64,000 nucleotides of DNA, taken from assembly GCA_014058105.1 (NCBI GenBank), contig JACGCM010002776.1, forward strand, positions 1,240,001 through 1,304,000, read 5' to 3'. This document shows, piece after piece, positions 11,187 through 22,735 of the stretch. The translations under genes and the position numbers were made by a program. How positions within the stretch are numbered: position 1 is the stretch's first letter; the number at the start of each line of letters is the position of its first letter. Source of the stretch: Kingdonia uniflora. Taxonomy: Eukaryota; Streptophyta; Magnoliopsida; Ranunculales; Circaeasteraceae. The notes under the pieces are model-generated. The model was not told the DNA's origin. It did not search any database and was given only the letters and a program-made list of their open reading frames with translations.

Positions 11187-11685
11187 CAGACTACATTAAA
11201 CATTCAATTATTCGACATGAAGGACTCAGTGCTAGGTGCTTCTTATTACCAGAATCTGACATTTCCTCCGGCGAAAAGGGCAACGATATCCTAGGAATCT
11301 CAATAAATCTCAGGTTAGGGAACTTCTAAGCAGATGCCTCTGTAAAATGACAGCAGCCGAAAATTACAAGAAGTTCTTTGGGTCGACAAGATCTACAGGA
11401 CGCCAAGCCAGCCTTCGCATCATCATATTCAATATAAGTAGTAGCTCCTTCTTTAAATATTTGATGAACTCCAATACCTTCTGCAGTAACAACTGACACT
11501 AGCTTCAATGGATACCCCGCGTGAAAATGCTCTCTAACTTCACCTCCCTCAATTTTCCTCACCATGATGACCACCGGTAGAGGATTAAACAACAAAGACT
11601 TCCAACCAAACTTTACCTCTGTATAGTCATTGTGGTAACTGTTCACAACCTCAGGCCACTTGCAACACCCCGTTTGGGGGGACAT
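11187..11685 (-). pseudogene. T1 antisense ORF a
   Basis: A minus-strand ORF starting at an ATG at 11685 (MSPQTGCCKWPEVVNSYHND). It includes GWKSLLFNPLPVVIMVRK and a cysteine-bearing stretch SCRSCRPKELLVIFGCC, and reaches a TAG at about 11326. Beyond that stop the frame is open again to about 11187 with an acidic/serine-rich tail, so the original protein was probably about 165 residues. A TATAAATA box lies 42 bp upstream. No convincing homologue was seen in T2, where a different ORF follows the equivalent promoter. Family not recognised. Confidence 0.5.
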
Positions 11686-11727
11686 CTTTCCAAATCAACC
11701 ACCAAGCAAATCCTTTTTTAAACCATC

Positions 11728-11735
11728 TATTTATA
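11728..11735 (-). promoter_or_regulatory. TATA box for T1 antisense transcription
   Basis: TATAAATA on the minus strand. The short leader ends TTTGGAAAG-ATG at 11685, the same leader end as found before T2 ORF b. It lies about 170 bp inside the 3' LTR and points into the element, against the direction of pol. Confidence 0.5.
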
Positions 11736-11879
11736 CCCTTCACTTCCAGTTGCACAATCCAATGTTCCGCATTAAATGCTCCTTGGGAATAACATGACTA
11801 CATTCACTTGACTTTAACCTCAAAAATGATAAAACAAAGACTTATGACATTCGACAACCTCTTCAGATTCTAATTTTTT

Positions 11880-11909
11880 CTTGACATAACCACAAGTACT
11901 TATGTCGAG
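11880..11909 (+). other. Hairpin across internal/3' LTR junction (T1)
   Basis: CTTGACATAA (11880-11889), a 10-base loop, then TTATGTCGAG (11900-11909) form a 10-bp stem with one G.U pair. The likely LTR start (TGTCGAG, 11903) lies in the right arm. T2 has a perfect equivalent at 26981-27010 with compensating base changes. Confidence 0.7.
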
Positions 11910-12398
11910 AATAGGGCGATTGCAGTAGTATATTTCTCAGATTCGACAAGGATAAGCCAGCATAGCATAGTCAAAGATAGCCCAACATTCGAGAAGATGC
12001 CACGTCTACAACCACTAGTCCTTGACCTACTAAAAGTAGCCATTGTGCTTGGTCAAGAAAGAGCCGTTAAAGATCCGCAAAGTTTGCCCACTACCCCCGA
12101 AATAGGAAACAATTTTTCCTTTTTGTAAACAACCTGTATCTATTATAAATATAGGCAAAGAATAAATTATTCAGATCTGCAACTTGACTATTTATTCTTC
12201 CTTACTATACTGTCACACCAAAAATTGTAATAACTAGCAATCTATTGAATTTTATATTAAAATCCTCCGCGAGGGCGTGGTTTTTCTCAGCCTTTAATGA
12301 GTTTCTACGTAAAATCTTATTCATTTAAAGCCTATTATTATATCATCCTTACTAAAAGTATTGGCAAAGATTATCCTCCCGGAAAATACGCCATTACA
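11903..12398 (+). repeat. T1 3' LTR
   Basis: About 496 bp, starting TGTCGAGAAT and ending CATTACA. It aligns along its length with the T2 LTRs: AATAGGGCGATTG near the start, GCAAAGTTTGCCCACT in the middle, a TATA box at 12144, the conserved CGTGGTTTTTCTCAG stretch, and AAGTATTGGC near the end. The left edge cannot be confirmed because no 5' LTR in the window has an intact left end, and no obvious polypurine tract precedes it. Confidence 0.75.
12144..12151 (+). promoter_or_regulatory. T1 LTR TATA box
   Basis: TATAAATA in the middle of the LTR. Equivalents lie at 12613-12620 (T2 5' LTR) and about 27242 (T2 3' LTR, TATAAATG). It would start genomic RNA about 30 bp downstream. Confidence 0.6.
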
Positions 12399-12866
12399 AG
12401 AATATTCCCCATATTCGATCAAGAAAAGCCAATAGAACTTAGTCGAAAGTACATGATCATTCGAGAAGATGTCAAGTCCATGCCTACAGATCTTGACCCA
12501 CTACAGTAGCCATTACGCCTGGTCAAATAGAGTCATTACAAGAAGATCCGCAAAGTTTGCCCACTGCCCACTAATATAGAAGACCATTTATTTTTTAACT
12601 GCCCGAATCCATTATAAATAAAGGAAGACCATATATTAAGACGATCCGAGAGTCTACTATTCTTCTATCATTCACATCGTTATTATCCATCAATAATTGT
12701 AATAACTAGTGCATATTAGATTTCATTACTAAATCATCCTCAAGGTCGTGGTTTTTCTCAAGTATTACTGAGTTTCCACGTAAAATCTAGTGTGTCTTAG
12801 TATCGAATTGTAATCTCCTTACGAAAGTATTGGCAAGGTTTACCATCCGAAAAGCACGTCATTATA
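12399..12866 (+). repeat. T2 5' LTR, left end truncated
   Basis: It begins directly at the end of the T1 LTR but lacks roughly the first 30-35 bp of the LTR; its first bases align to about position 35 of the copy at 27002. It ends CATTATA at 12866, as does the T2 3' LTR, where T1 has CATTACA. This shared change supports pairing it with 27002-27495. Confidence 0.75.
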
Positions 12867-13660
12867 AGGAGAAATCCCAAAGAGTACAATAATGGTTTGT
12901 TTTCCTAGGAGAATATGATATCTCCTTTGAACCACAAATATCAATCAAAGGGCAAGCAGTTGCCAATTTCCTGGCATACTTTCCCTTTGAAGACCCCGAG
13001 TGGGAAGAACTCGAAGAAGTACTCCCCAATGACTCAATTACAGAACCAGATGCGTGGTCCAAAAGTACAAGATGGAAACTTTTTACAGACAGATCTGCGG
13101 GACCAAGAGGATCGGGGAATGGCAAAGTTCTCGTTACACCATCCAATCACCGAATTAAAAAGGCTATCAAACTTAAATTCTATGTAACAAACAATGAAAC
13201 AGAGTACGAAGCTATCCTACACGGCATCGAACTCGCATTAGCACTCAGAGTAGAAGAAATAACTGTTTATGTAGATTTTTTACTATTGGCCAACCACTAC
13301 AACAAGACATTCAAAGTATCCAACAAAATGGTTGACCACGTTGTACTAGTTAAAGAAAAATGAATAAATTCAAGACAACAACAATATTTTATCTTCCAAA
13401 AGCTAAAAATTATCATGCTGATGCACTAGCATACATCGCCGCAATGCTGAAAGACAGTGAGAAAAGAACCTTGGAAATAGAGGTACTCGAACATTTCAGT
13501 CTCGATACAAGCTACTCCATGCAAATCCAGCTTACCGAAGATGAAGATCCTGAAGATTGGAGAATGTCATTTATTACATACTTCAACTTTAACATCCTCC
13601 CAGACAATAAAGTTAAAGCTCGGTCCCTGTTAGCAAAATGTCCACGGCTCAAAGTCTAGG
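12867..13660 (+). pseudogene. T2 RNase H remnants with second RNase H
   Basis: The sequence starts inside the first RNase H (FLGEYDISFEPQISIKGQAVA, with frame breaks), then FLAYFPFEDPEWEELEEVL. The second RNase H-like domain follows: RWKLFTDRSAGPRGSG (about 13070-13115), VTPSNHRIKKAIKLKFYV, NNETEYEAILHGIELALALR (to about 13250) and VYVDFLLLANHYN. The TD..G..G..GSG and NNETEYEA patterns are better kept than in T1. The frame breaks near 13360 and continues as YLPKAKNYHADALAYIAAML into the integrase linker. Confidence 0.7.
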
Positions 13661-13734
13661 CTGGGATACTATACATAATCACTGGGGGAGGGCCGCTCAT
13701 CGAATGTATTTCACAATGAGAAGCCCACATCAAA

Positions 13735-14790
13735 ATCATAGAGCTTCACGAAGAAATCTGTGCCGCACACATCTCAAGTCGATCACTGGCTCAAAGGGCA
13801 TTCATACAAGGATTATATTAGCCAAAGATGAGGCAAGATTGTGAAGACATTATACGAAAATGCTAAGTGCCAAATCCACGTTTAAGATATTAAAAGCCCA
13901 ACCCTTGATTTACATGTCAGTAATGTCATATGGCTATTCAAAAGATGGGCAATCGACATCATTGGTCCATTCTACCCAACATCGGGCAATAGAAAGTTTG
14001 GTTTTATAGCCATAGACTTCTTCACTAAATGGGTTGAAGCTATACAACTTTGCCATACTAATGAAAATGAAGTAATCAAGTTCCTCTGGGAACACATCAT
14101 CACTTGATTTGGCTGTCTGCAAATGATACGATCTGATAATGGCAAATAATTCATCAATAGCAAAGTCCTCAAGTTCCTCCATAAATATAAGATCCAACTG
14201 ACTACTTCGACACCCTATTATTCACCAGGAAATGGCCAAGCAGAAGCTATGAACAAAAGCATCAAGTCTGGGCTACGCAAGCGCCTCGATAAAAAGAAAA
14301 GAAGATGGGTGAAAGAGTTACTCAACATTTTGTGGGCATATAAAATAACTTCTCGAACATCTACAGGCTGCACACCATTTATGATGGCTTTCGGTACCGA
14401 AGCTGTCATCCCTTCAGACCTCGATCTCCTAACCGCAAGAAGAAAAGTCACAGATAATGAAATAAACTTAGACTTCTATGTATTCTCAATTGGATCAAAA
14501 AAACTTGAGATCAAGCAATCGTATACTTGGGGCGATACCACGGCACTCTACGAAAAGCTTACAATAAGAAAGTAAGAAAATGAGGATTTAACATCGACGA
14601 CCTTGTACTTTGACGAATTCAAGACAGTACTCGACCCTAAAATTATGGCAAATTATCAAAAAATTGGGAAGCACCTAATATCGCCAGCGACAAGACCGAA
14701 AATGGTACCTACTAGTTGATGATTGAGAAAGAAGTACAACTCGTGTTCCCATGGAACACAGCCCATTTGAAGATGCTCTACCGATAGAAG
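13735..14790 (+). pseudogene. T2 integrase
   Basis: The best-kept Tat integrase in the window. In order: IIELHEEICAAHISSRSLAQ (zinc-binding region, about 13740-13800), WAIDIIGPFYPTSGN (first catalytic D, about 13950), FFTKWVEAIQLCHT, MIRSDNGK followed by a stop (second D, about 14130), and GNGQAEAMNKSIKSG (third residue E intact, about 14230-14275). The C-terminal part has RWVKELLNILWAYK and GCTPFMMAFGTEAVIPSDLD. The main defects are stops near 14104 and 14148, a frame break after 14575 and damage in the HHCC region. The ORF on the opposite strand at 13934-14197 is a shadow. Confidence 0.8.
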
Positions 14791-15353
14791 TTGTAATCAT
14801 TTTTTACTATCCAATGAAAGAATTTTTTCACCCACATCATTTCATCATCTATTCTACATACTCTCTATCGACAAATCTTATAAGTATTTGTCCAAATAAG
14901 ATCTTATATCTTCGACAAACAAGTATCCAATTATAGGATAAACTGTTTGCCAATCGTTACTACTTTGACAATTGCATAACCTGCTTGTCTTTTCAATCAA
15001 GTCAGATATCCTATCGAGGAAAAACATCTAGCCACATTTCTTAAATAGTAAAGCCATCACATGGCTATCTTATTTATCTCTACAGATCAAATTGCAAGAA
15101 ATACAGATCTAACACACATCTACAAGATAGTATGTCATACTATCAATCATATCGAATCAAACACTTAGCATATTTTCTTAAAAATCCTATGCGTGACTAT
15201 CGATCACTTATCGATATATCAACTATCTATATTTCCTTTGATAACGATTATTTCAAAAATAGCTCAGTTCTCATTCAATTACAAAACATTCTTCGATCCC
15301 ATAGACCACTTGTACAAAAAGTGTAAATTAAACCAATTAACTTATAAACTTCC
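14791..15353. other. T2 post-integrase spacer
   Basis: AT-rich, no gene seen. It corresponds to 6049-6795 of T1 but lacks the 62-bp array; only a loose relative of the hairpin unit is present near 14868-14905. Confidence 0.5.
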
Positions 15354-16594
15354 CTACTCTTCTGGAGGAGGAGGTGCATGAACATTCTTTGTAGGTACAC
15401 CAAGAGTAAGGTCATCCAGTACTTCTTCTGGAATAGTACCTTCAGACAGAGCAGGCACAGGTTCCTCGGGCACTTCATCCACAGCATCTGAATCAGAAAA
15501 AAAATCACCCCAGCAATAACAGCCAATCATTTGTAAAACTTCTTTCTCTTCTCCATCTCATGAAACTCCCCAGAAAAGTTGGCCTTCTTAGGCTTGAGAG
15601 AATCAATGCTGATTTGATTTGCCCTGCCTTCGCTTTATTGAGGATTTTGGCATACCCTGCCTCCATTGACCTGCAGGCATATAAGATCTGTTCCTGAACA
15701 TTGTCCTCAAAGTTAGACTTCTGCAGGGCCAGTTCCTATTCCCTATCCCGGGCCAGGTCAGCCTTTACCTGTTCGACCTCCTCCCTCTTCTCTATTTCCT
15801 AAGCCTTCTTCGCCTCTCGGAAAGAAGCCTCCGTTAACTTAACCGCTCCCAGCTTCAGCTTCTTCAACTTTGCTTCTAGGCTTTCCTTCTCCTGGACCAA
15901 CTCCTCTTTTTCCTTAACGAGCTCCTTTATAATGCTTCTATAGACAAGGAGTTGATTCCCCAAAGCCCCAGTACCAAGAAGACGAGACTTCCCTTCAGCC
16001 AACAACTTTTTAATCTAGATAATAGCCATAATGTTAATTCTCAATTGAGGAACAAATTCCCTTAGTCGGAGCAAAGCATAAAAATTTCTAACCTTATTCA
16101 TTGTTATGTGCCCTTCGATAAAAAAAAGGTTTACGGACTCTCTATTCCAACAAAGCAGTCAGAAAATTCTTCCTCAAGAGTAGTTGCCCCAGCGACATAG
16201 GACTCAATAGTCCGATGGGCCTCAGCATCAGAATCTTCAAGGTTTTTAACAACCTTGGCCTTAACCTTGCTGGGAAAACTTTTTTTCCCAGCAATAGCGT
16301 TCTGAGGTACCGTAACAGTGGCCTTCGAGCCACTAAGAATCCCCTAATCAACTACCCCATCCTTCTGTCAAACAAACCTCTTCAATGTACAGGGGAAACA
16401 GGAGGTTGGAAGCTCTCTTTCTCATCTTTTTTAAGGTCCCACTCAGCAAGGCCTCTCTCTCTACCACAAAAAAATCAATAATATACCCACTCAGAGCAGG
16501 GTTATCAAGTGGTAGACTAGACTAAGCAGCCCTCTTGTTCTTGGCAGACATTTTGTCGTCGACAAGGGGCATATCCGATCCTTTGGTTCAAGAT
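15354..16594 (-). pseudogene. T2 antisense gene, distal part of coiled-coil exon
   Basis: Minus-strand continuation of the exon at 18769-18913, separated from it by L1. It begins near 16594, with MSAKNKRAA then a stop then SSLPLDNPALSGY (homologous to T1). A long helical region contains GALGNQLLVYRSIIKELVKE (about 15970-15910) with heptad-like charged repeats. The end is acidic and then proline-rich (SDAVDEVPEEPVP, APPPPEE), closing at TAG, 15356-15354. T1 has the same acidic end. Several stops interrupt it. It would form the C-terminal, probably oligomerising, half of the PF04195-like protein. Confidence 0.6.
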
Positions 16595-18764
16595 TGTAGT
16601 GTCCAGTAAAATTCAATTTTTTTTTATTATTCATTTTCATTCATCTGTATCCATCTCATATCATCCATTGTCATATAGAGTCTTGGATCTTAGGGTTGTT
16701 GTTTATTTTAGCTAGGGTTTTACAGGTTATTTCTGTGTTGTGGGCGATCAAGTGGATCTGAGAGGATTTGGGATTTTCCAGTTGTCATTCAAGCAAGGTT
16801 CATATTCGATCGAACGAATCAACTTGTCTCCTGGAACTTTTCCCAAGACCTCTTAGTCATTCGAACGACTTCATTTTTCGTTCTCACGACCCCTGTTTCT
16901 CATTCGAACGATTTATCAAATGAATTGGCATGTCCCCTGGAGTGTTGGCCCAAGGGAATGTTTTTGTTCGAACAACCTTTCGAATGATTGTTGTGTTTCT
17001 AGGGTTTCAACCCATTTTAGGCGTTAGTCGCTCGAACGATTTTAGGATTCGTTCGAGCGACCATCGTATTCCTTGTTTAATTTAGTCTTTCGTCTTTTTT
17101 CTTTTAGGGTCAGTTTTCTTTTGTGATGCGCAACTTGGGAGAGAGAGGGGGTTTTAGAGATAGAGAGATATTTTAGATAGAGGATGGTCGGCACCATCAT
17201 CTTCATCACCTATTCTTTATCATCACCACTTCCCATTCAGCAGCTCCACAATTTCTGTAAGTTTTCCTCTATTCCCTTTTACCCTAGATTTCCTAATTTC
17301 AGTTTTGAGGACCCTCAATTGGTGGTTTAGATTTGATTATTGGGTTAGGTTTTATTGTCAGGTTCTAGTATTGATTGTTGTTGTGATTGATTGATTGTTG
17401 TAGTTTTTCTGTGTTTCGGTTGCTGAGGGGCGGAACTAGGTTTTGGAGTGCAGATTGTAGTTTTGTCAGGATTCGAGCTTTATATCAGGCGAGTATCCCT
17501 TCTTTGCTAAGTTTCCTTACTATCTTAATTAGTATGAATTAAGAGTGTTACTCTGGACAGAGAGGTGTTATGTAATTTTTGTTATAGTCGCTTTGTTTTC
17601 TTCTGTATAAGTTGTTAATCAATATGTTAGATTAGTTAGTTATTATGTAGCTTGGTTATATTGTTTGTCTTGGACTTCAGGAATTGGTTAGAAGCGGTTA
17701 CGCTGGCTCTCGCGGCTTCGTCCTTGAACACTACAGTGTAATTACCTTTAACTTACTCTAGTAGTTGTTTATATTCAATATTTCCTATTGTTAGGCACGT
17801 AGGGTTGTGTTTCCCTTCTGTCTTTTAGGAAGTTGTGTATTTGTGTGGTATTCTTGTGGCTTTGTCCTTGAATACTGTTTCAGTTTAGTAGAGACTGATG
17901 TTGTTTAGATATTGTGACTGGTAGTCACTGTTCATCTATGTTAGGATTATTTACCATTCTCTCAAGCAGGTGGTTATCCTATGTGTGCTGGCAGTGTTGG
18001 CGGTTGTTGTGTTTTGATATGTGGGATCTGTTTGCATCTGTTGATTTTTTATACTCTTTTAACTTAACGAGGTCGGATACATAATACAGCTCAACATCGG
18101 CTAACCCTCGATAGGATTTAGGATTCCTATATCGGGTTGAAATAGTAGGTGAGTTTGGGACAGGTACTATCATACCTATTACCCATTTGGGAGTGTGGGA
18201 TGGTATGAGACAGTTTTCCTTTGGTACCCATCTTATCCTCCGTGAGGTTGAAATTCCTTGGAATGTAAATGAAGTTTGGACGTTGGCTCCGTGGGTTGCA
18301 AAGCCCGGAACACTCTGATCAAGTGATGAATCCTTAGTGTGGACGAGCTTGACAAAAATCGTACTCATTGTATCCAATTAAGATCTCTTTAAGGTCATTA
18401 TGCATTAGCGGTTGATCAGCCCATATACTTTTAATAGGGTCTAGTTCATTAGTTTTATCACATCATAAACATCCAGTATTAGGACAATTCTATAATCATA
18501 TCATATCATATTATCACATCATCGCATCACATCATTTTATCTCTATTTATTCTCTTATATAAACTCTATTTCTTAAACATCCCTTATCTCATTCACCTCC
18601 TCCTCTTCTTTCTGCACTAGTTTTATTAGTAGGATATTTAGCTTTGTTGGGCATTAGTGAGCCGTGGTTTTGCTCACTCTCGTTTTGTCCCCCCTTTCAG
18701 AGGCAGAGTAGTGGCTTGTATTGCTAAGGGCTTCAATTGAGTTGTAACTAGTTTTTGTTGTTGC
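16595..18764 (+). mobile_element. L1: long LTR insertion in T2 antisense gene
   Basis: Starts TGTAGTGTCC and runs about 2.2 kb without coding capacity. It matches L2 (18980-23499) in the opposite orientation in several blocks: the start, the TCGTTCGAACGA-rich zone (16800-17050), a zone with GGGAGTGTGGGATGGTATGA (near 18190-18210) and a zone near 18640-18710. The right end does not match the L2 terminus, so L1 may be truncated. A short direct repeat AGAT flanks it (16591-16594 and 18765-18768). The flanking T2 gene resumes on both sides. The type of start is like long LTRs of Tekay/Del chromoviruses; that assignment is inference. Confidence 0.6.
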
Positions 18765-18768
18765 AGAT

Positions 18769-18913
18769 CTCTCCTAGTTGTCGTTGTCCTTGTTTGAGAT
18801 CTTAGCCCCTGTCGTTGTACATTATCGAGATCTTGTGCCTTTATGTCATACAACTTCTTTTGGATCTTCAAATCTCTATTGACCTCCTTCAGAGCCGCAC
18901 AAAGACAAAACAA
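18769..18913 (-). pseudogene. T2 antisense gene, proximal part of coiled-coil exon
   Basis: The minus strand reads ALKEVNRDLKIQKKLYDIKA, homologous to LKEIDRNSEVQEKLYN of T1. In T1 this exon follows an AG acceptor; here the equivalent dinucleotide reads GG, so the splice site is lost. L1 cuts the exon after about 48 codons. The open frame upstream of 18913 is intron. Confidence 0.6.
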
Positions 18914-18974
18914 AAGATAATTAACACAAAACCCAAAATAGAAAGTAATTCAAAAAATTGACAAACAATCTAGA

Positions 18975-18979
18975 GATAC
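18975..18979. repeat. Target-site duplication GATAC, left copy
   Basis: GATAC directly precedes the TG of L2 at 18980 and is repeated at 23500-23504 directly after its final CA. Confidence 0.85.
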
Positions 18980-21664
18980 TGTCACGCCCCAAAATCTAGT
19001 AATCGGTAGCTAGACCAATTTCTGAGATTCGAGGATGTGCAGGTCGGGGAATCCAAAGATTCGCCCCATGAATAACTGAGCCGTAGACAAATTCTGGCTC
19101 AGTCATTCACAATAGTATCACAACAGAGTAATAAGGAAAAACTGAAATAGGGGAAGACTAAGATAACAATATCTAAACGTAAGATTCTACAAACCTCTAC
19201 GCAGCAAGCCTAACTACAATAACTGGAGAATGAGCCTCCAGCTCAGCTCCCCAAAGATCACCATAGCAGCAACTAAAACCTGAAACAGCCTGCCACTGAA
19301 AAGGGGATGCAAGAGTGAGCAAACAATAAGCTCACTAACTCCCAAGAATAGCTAAACGATTATACTAACCAATGAGATGGATATAAATACTAATGATAAT
19401 AAGATATAATGATATCTAACGATAAACACATATATATATATATAAATATATATAGGATGCCTAATAGGCATCTAATAGGTACATAACTAGTCTAATGATT
19501 ATATGTAACTATACTATAATTATACATACACATCTCGAGCAAAGGAGTGCTAAGACTATAACTATACTCTAGTCCCAAGGACTACTAGCTACACTTTAAT
19601 CACTACCGTGGCCCGCAGTGCCACAAACGACTAACCTACCTCAGAAATACAATCACACACGAGGGTAAACAACTCTCGGCCAACTACAATTCATCAGGGT
19701 TATCCAAACCCCAACCAGGCACAACCCCGAAGCTATCACAAGCTAAGCGAGATCGCCCACAACCAGATACCAGCCTAAAGCTCGCAGCAACCAACCAGAC
19801 TAATTAACCTAATAAATTACTTGGATACAGAAGATGGAGGAATAGATACAGAGAGGGGGAATCGATGCAGAAGGAAAATAAATTTAATTACACCACAAAT
19901 CAATTAGGAGAGGAGAAATTTAATAAGCGGAGAAGAATATGAGGAACTAGGATAATCCCATAATTATCCCAATACAATGATATGTTATGATGATGATATG
20001 ATGGAATGAGATAATCTTATGATTATCCCAAGTGCAGAAGATCCTATTTTAAACGTAATGCAGGAAGGGTTAAGGATTTCTATCAGAAGAACCTACGAAT
20101 AAGGAAGTATGTAGAGATGAAATGATATGCTTGATGATGATGATGATGATGCAGAATGATTTATAGATGTCAACCCAAATGGCTGGCCCCCATGACTAAA
20201 GTGGGCTGACAACTGCCGAAAAGGGATTTACCTTACCGAATATTGTTGGATACAAGGGTACGATGTACTGCACTAGCTCGACTAGACTAAAGAATATTAC
20301 CTCAATCTATCAAATCTCACTGAGCCAACGTCCGAACTATATATACATTCCGGGGTATTTCAACCTCCTGGATAATCCCTGTACCGGATAGTAAATACTG
20401 TCTCGTACCATCCCACACTCCCGAATGGGTGACTAGGTATAATAGTATCCATCCTGGACCAACCTTCTATTTTAACCCGATTTAAAGAATCCATGAACCT
20501 CTCGAGGGTCAGCCAATGCGGAGTTATTTATGTATCCAATCGCAGTAAGATAAGGAGAGAATATATTATCTATGGATGTAAGTAAAAATCCTAAAGACTG
20601 AAACACAACTATTGTTAACACAGCCAACACACAATAGGATAACCACCTGCCTGAGAGCGTGGCAACCAAAACCAACACAGATGCCCTTCTGTGACTCGGT
20701 TGTACCATCTAAACCTAGATGAAATAGCAACTTAACCGTCACAACATCTAAACAACATCAGTCTCTAAGATTCCTCAAAGCAATATGATTACCATCAAGT
20801 ACAAAAGTACTCTAGCTGTCAACACAGACTAGTACTCATGGGGCGACCTACAAGTATCCAACAAGTAGTCAATAATCCCCAATAACAGAACTGCTCACAA
20901 TCCTCCTAATCATGCACATAAGTCACCAGTACGGATGTACAGGAACCGGATTCAACAAGAGGTTTCAGCCGCATTCCAACATCTCGGGTGACGTACAACT
21001 TCATAAACCACCTGGCTCAGCCGCGTACCTCACTGCGCCATGCTGTCCCGCTGCCTCCTAGATGATGGAAGGGAACACAGCCCTAACAGCCTCATTCCGG
21101 GGAAGGAAGGCTTACGAGTAAGCTCTATTAGCTCTAAGAATCATGAGGACAGTAAGTGACACAACACGATAAGTAAACAATCCTAAGGCAAACTATCGGA
21201 AGTTCAACATCCACGACCAACCACCACGGACAAGCCATCTGCTCACCACCAACAACTAACAGTCTAGGAGATACCACACTCCCACTTGGAATCCAACATT
21301 CCAAACACCCACCAATCACAACGACAGTGCTCAAGGACCAGGCCTCGAGAACACAGAGTACACCTAGACTAGTCCTAAGACTAATCAAAATAATAGTAGG
21401 CAAGAGGACGAGCTCCGAATCGAAGACCGTGTCTTACTGAAGCTATGTCGCCCCAAGACTACCCTAGAATCAAATCCAACGACCTAACTAACTAAGGTGC
21501 TATACTATAAGGTGAGAACCATAATTTCTGAACTACACTATCTGAGAGAAATGGCGGCTAAACTACGAGCCGTCCATACGTCTCTACTAATCGTCAAACC
21601 AAGTTACTAGTACCCTGAAACAAGCGGGGCACTCTAATAACTAACCAACAATACCACACTCAAG

Positions 21665-21667
<3 letters not shown>

Positions 21668-21700
<33 letters not shown>
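21668..21700. repeat. (TA)n microsatellite in L2
   Basis: Uninterrupted TA run of about 33 bp. Confidence 0.95.
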
Positions 21701-21704
<4 letters not shown>

Positions 21705-22538
21705 AATATAGCGACACTGAGGCGTCGCAACACACTGAGAAATGCCTTTATTCTCAACCTCAACGAAGAAAAGATCCGTGACAGCCACCCTCAATGAAAT
21801 CGGTCTAAGAAGAATCTCAGGAGTCATTGTCACATCGATGACAACAGAGAATAACCTCCTCTGGCAAATCATAACCTACGGGTTCTATCTGGTAACTAAA
21901 CTCACATTATTGCAGATTTTACTAACATATCAAACCCTTAAATACTCTCGCCTAAGGTATGCTAAACGGATATCCAGTAAAGTGTCTTAAGCAATTAACC
22001 CATATACTAACCTAATCATAAATATAATTATACTAAAATATGCATTTCTATAACTCACAAATCAGGATAATAATCTAGTTATTCAGGGAGATAAAACTCG
22101 CTCATAACCCGATGTAATGCTTCTGCAGAATCAATCTGAGCAAGCAACCCGAAGCTCCAACGACAGCATTTCGCGGACATGCCACCCGAATCACGGAACA
22201 CCCAACCGCGACATCGCAGCCATTGCAACAACCCAAACAACACCACCACCGTCAAACCCAACACCTGCAACCATCACAACTCCATAATCAACAAAAGCCC
22301 CAAATCACAAACCCTAAATCAACCCACGATCACAAATCTTAAAACTAAGGGTTTCCACCGAAACTAAAATCGAACGAATCGCACGAGAGAGGGGGAGAGG
22401 GGAATTACTCACCGAGGAACGACGAAGATCATGGCGAGGAATCAGCGGAGAAATCGGCACGTGGGGGAGGAGGGGATTCAGTTAGAAGAGGGAGAGAGAG
22501 AGAGTGAAGGAGAAATGTGAGGAAAGAGAATGGAGAAT

Positions 22539-22541
<3 letters not shown>

Positions 22542-22569
<28 letters not shown>
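22542..22569. repeat. (AT)n microsatellite in L2
   Basis: Uninterrupted AT run of about 28 bp next to the TTCGAA palindrome cluster. Confidence 0.95.
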
Positions 22570-22572
<3 letters not shown>

Positions 22573-22575
22573 AAG

Positions 22576-22735
22576 TCGTTCGAACGAATACGAAAGTCGT
22601 TCGAACGACCAAGAGGTCTTGGGCCAAATTCTAGTGGATAAGTTGACTCGTTCGAACGACAATCTGTCCAATGGCCAAAACATCCAGAAGACACTGAAGG
22701 GTTCGTTCGAACGAATCTAAAACTCGTTCGAATGA
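22576..22735. repeat. Cluster of TCGTTCGAACGA palindromes in L2
   Basis: Perfect 12-bp palindromes start at 22576, 22597, 22648 and 22703; a fifth at 22724 has one mismatch. L1 carries decayed versions at 16800-17050, so the cluster belongs to the LTR family. Confidence 0.85.

Larger units (their letters stand above)
296..12398 (+). mobile_element. T1: Tat-lineage Ty3/gypsy retrotransposon
   Basis: A nearly full-length but defective element: 5' LTR stub, PBS, gag, protease, RT, RNase H, a second RNase H-like domain, integrase, a 62-bp tandem array, an antisense gene block and a complete 3' LTR. The second RNase H and the long 3' region with antisense ORFs are marks of the Tat lineage. Every coding domain has frameshifts or stops. 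T1 sits inside the protease of A1 and abuts T2 head to tail at 12398/12399. Confidence 0.8.

Noticed and set aside
13934..14197. Minus-strand ORFs (two frames) opposite the T2 integrase
   Set aside because: The plus strand gives a clear integrase; these are shadows.
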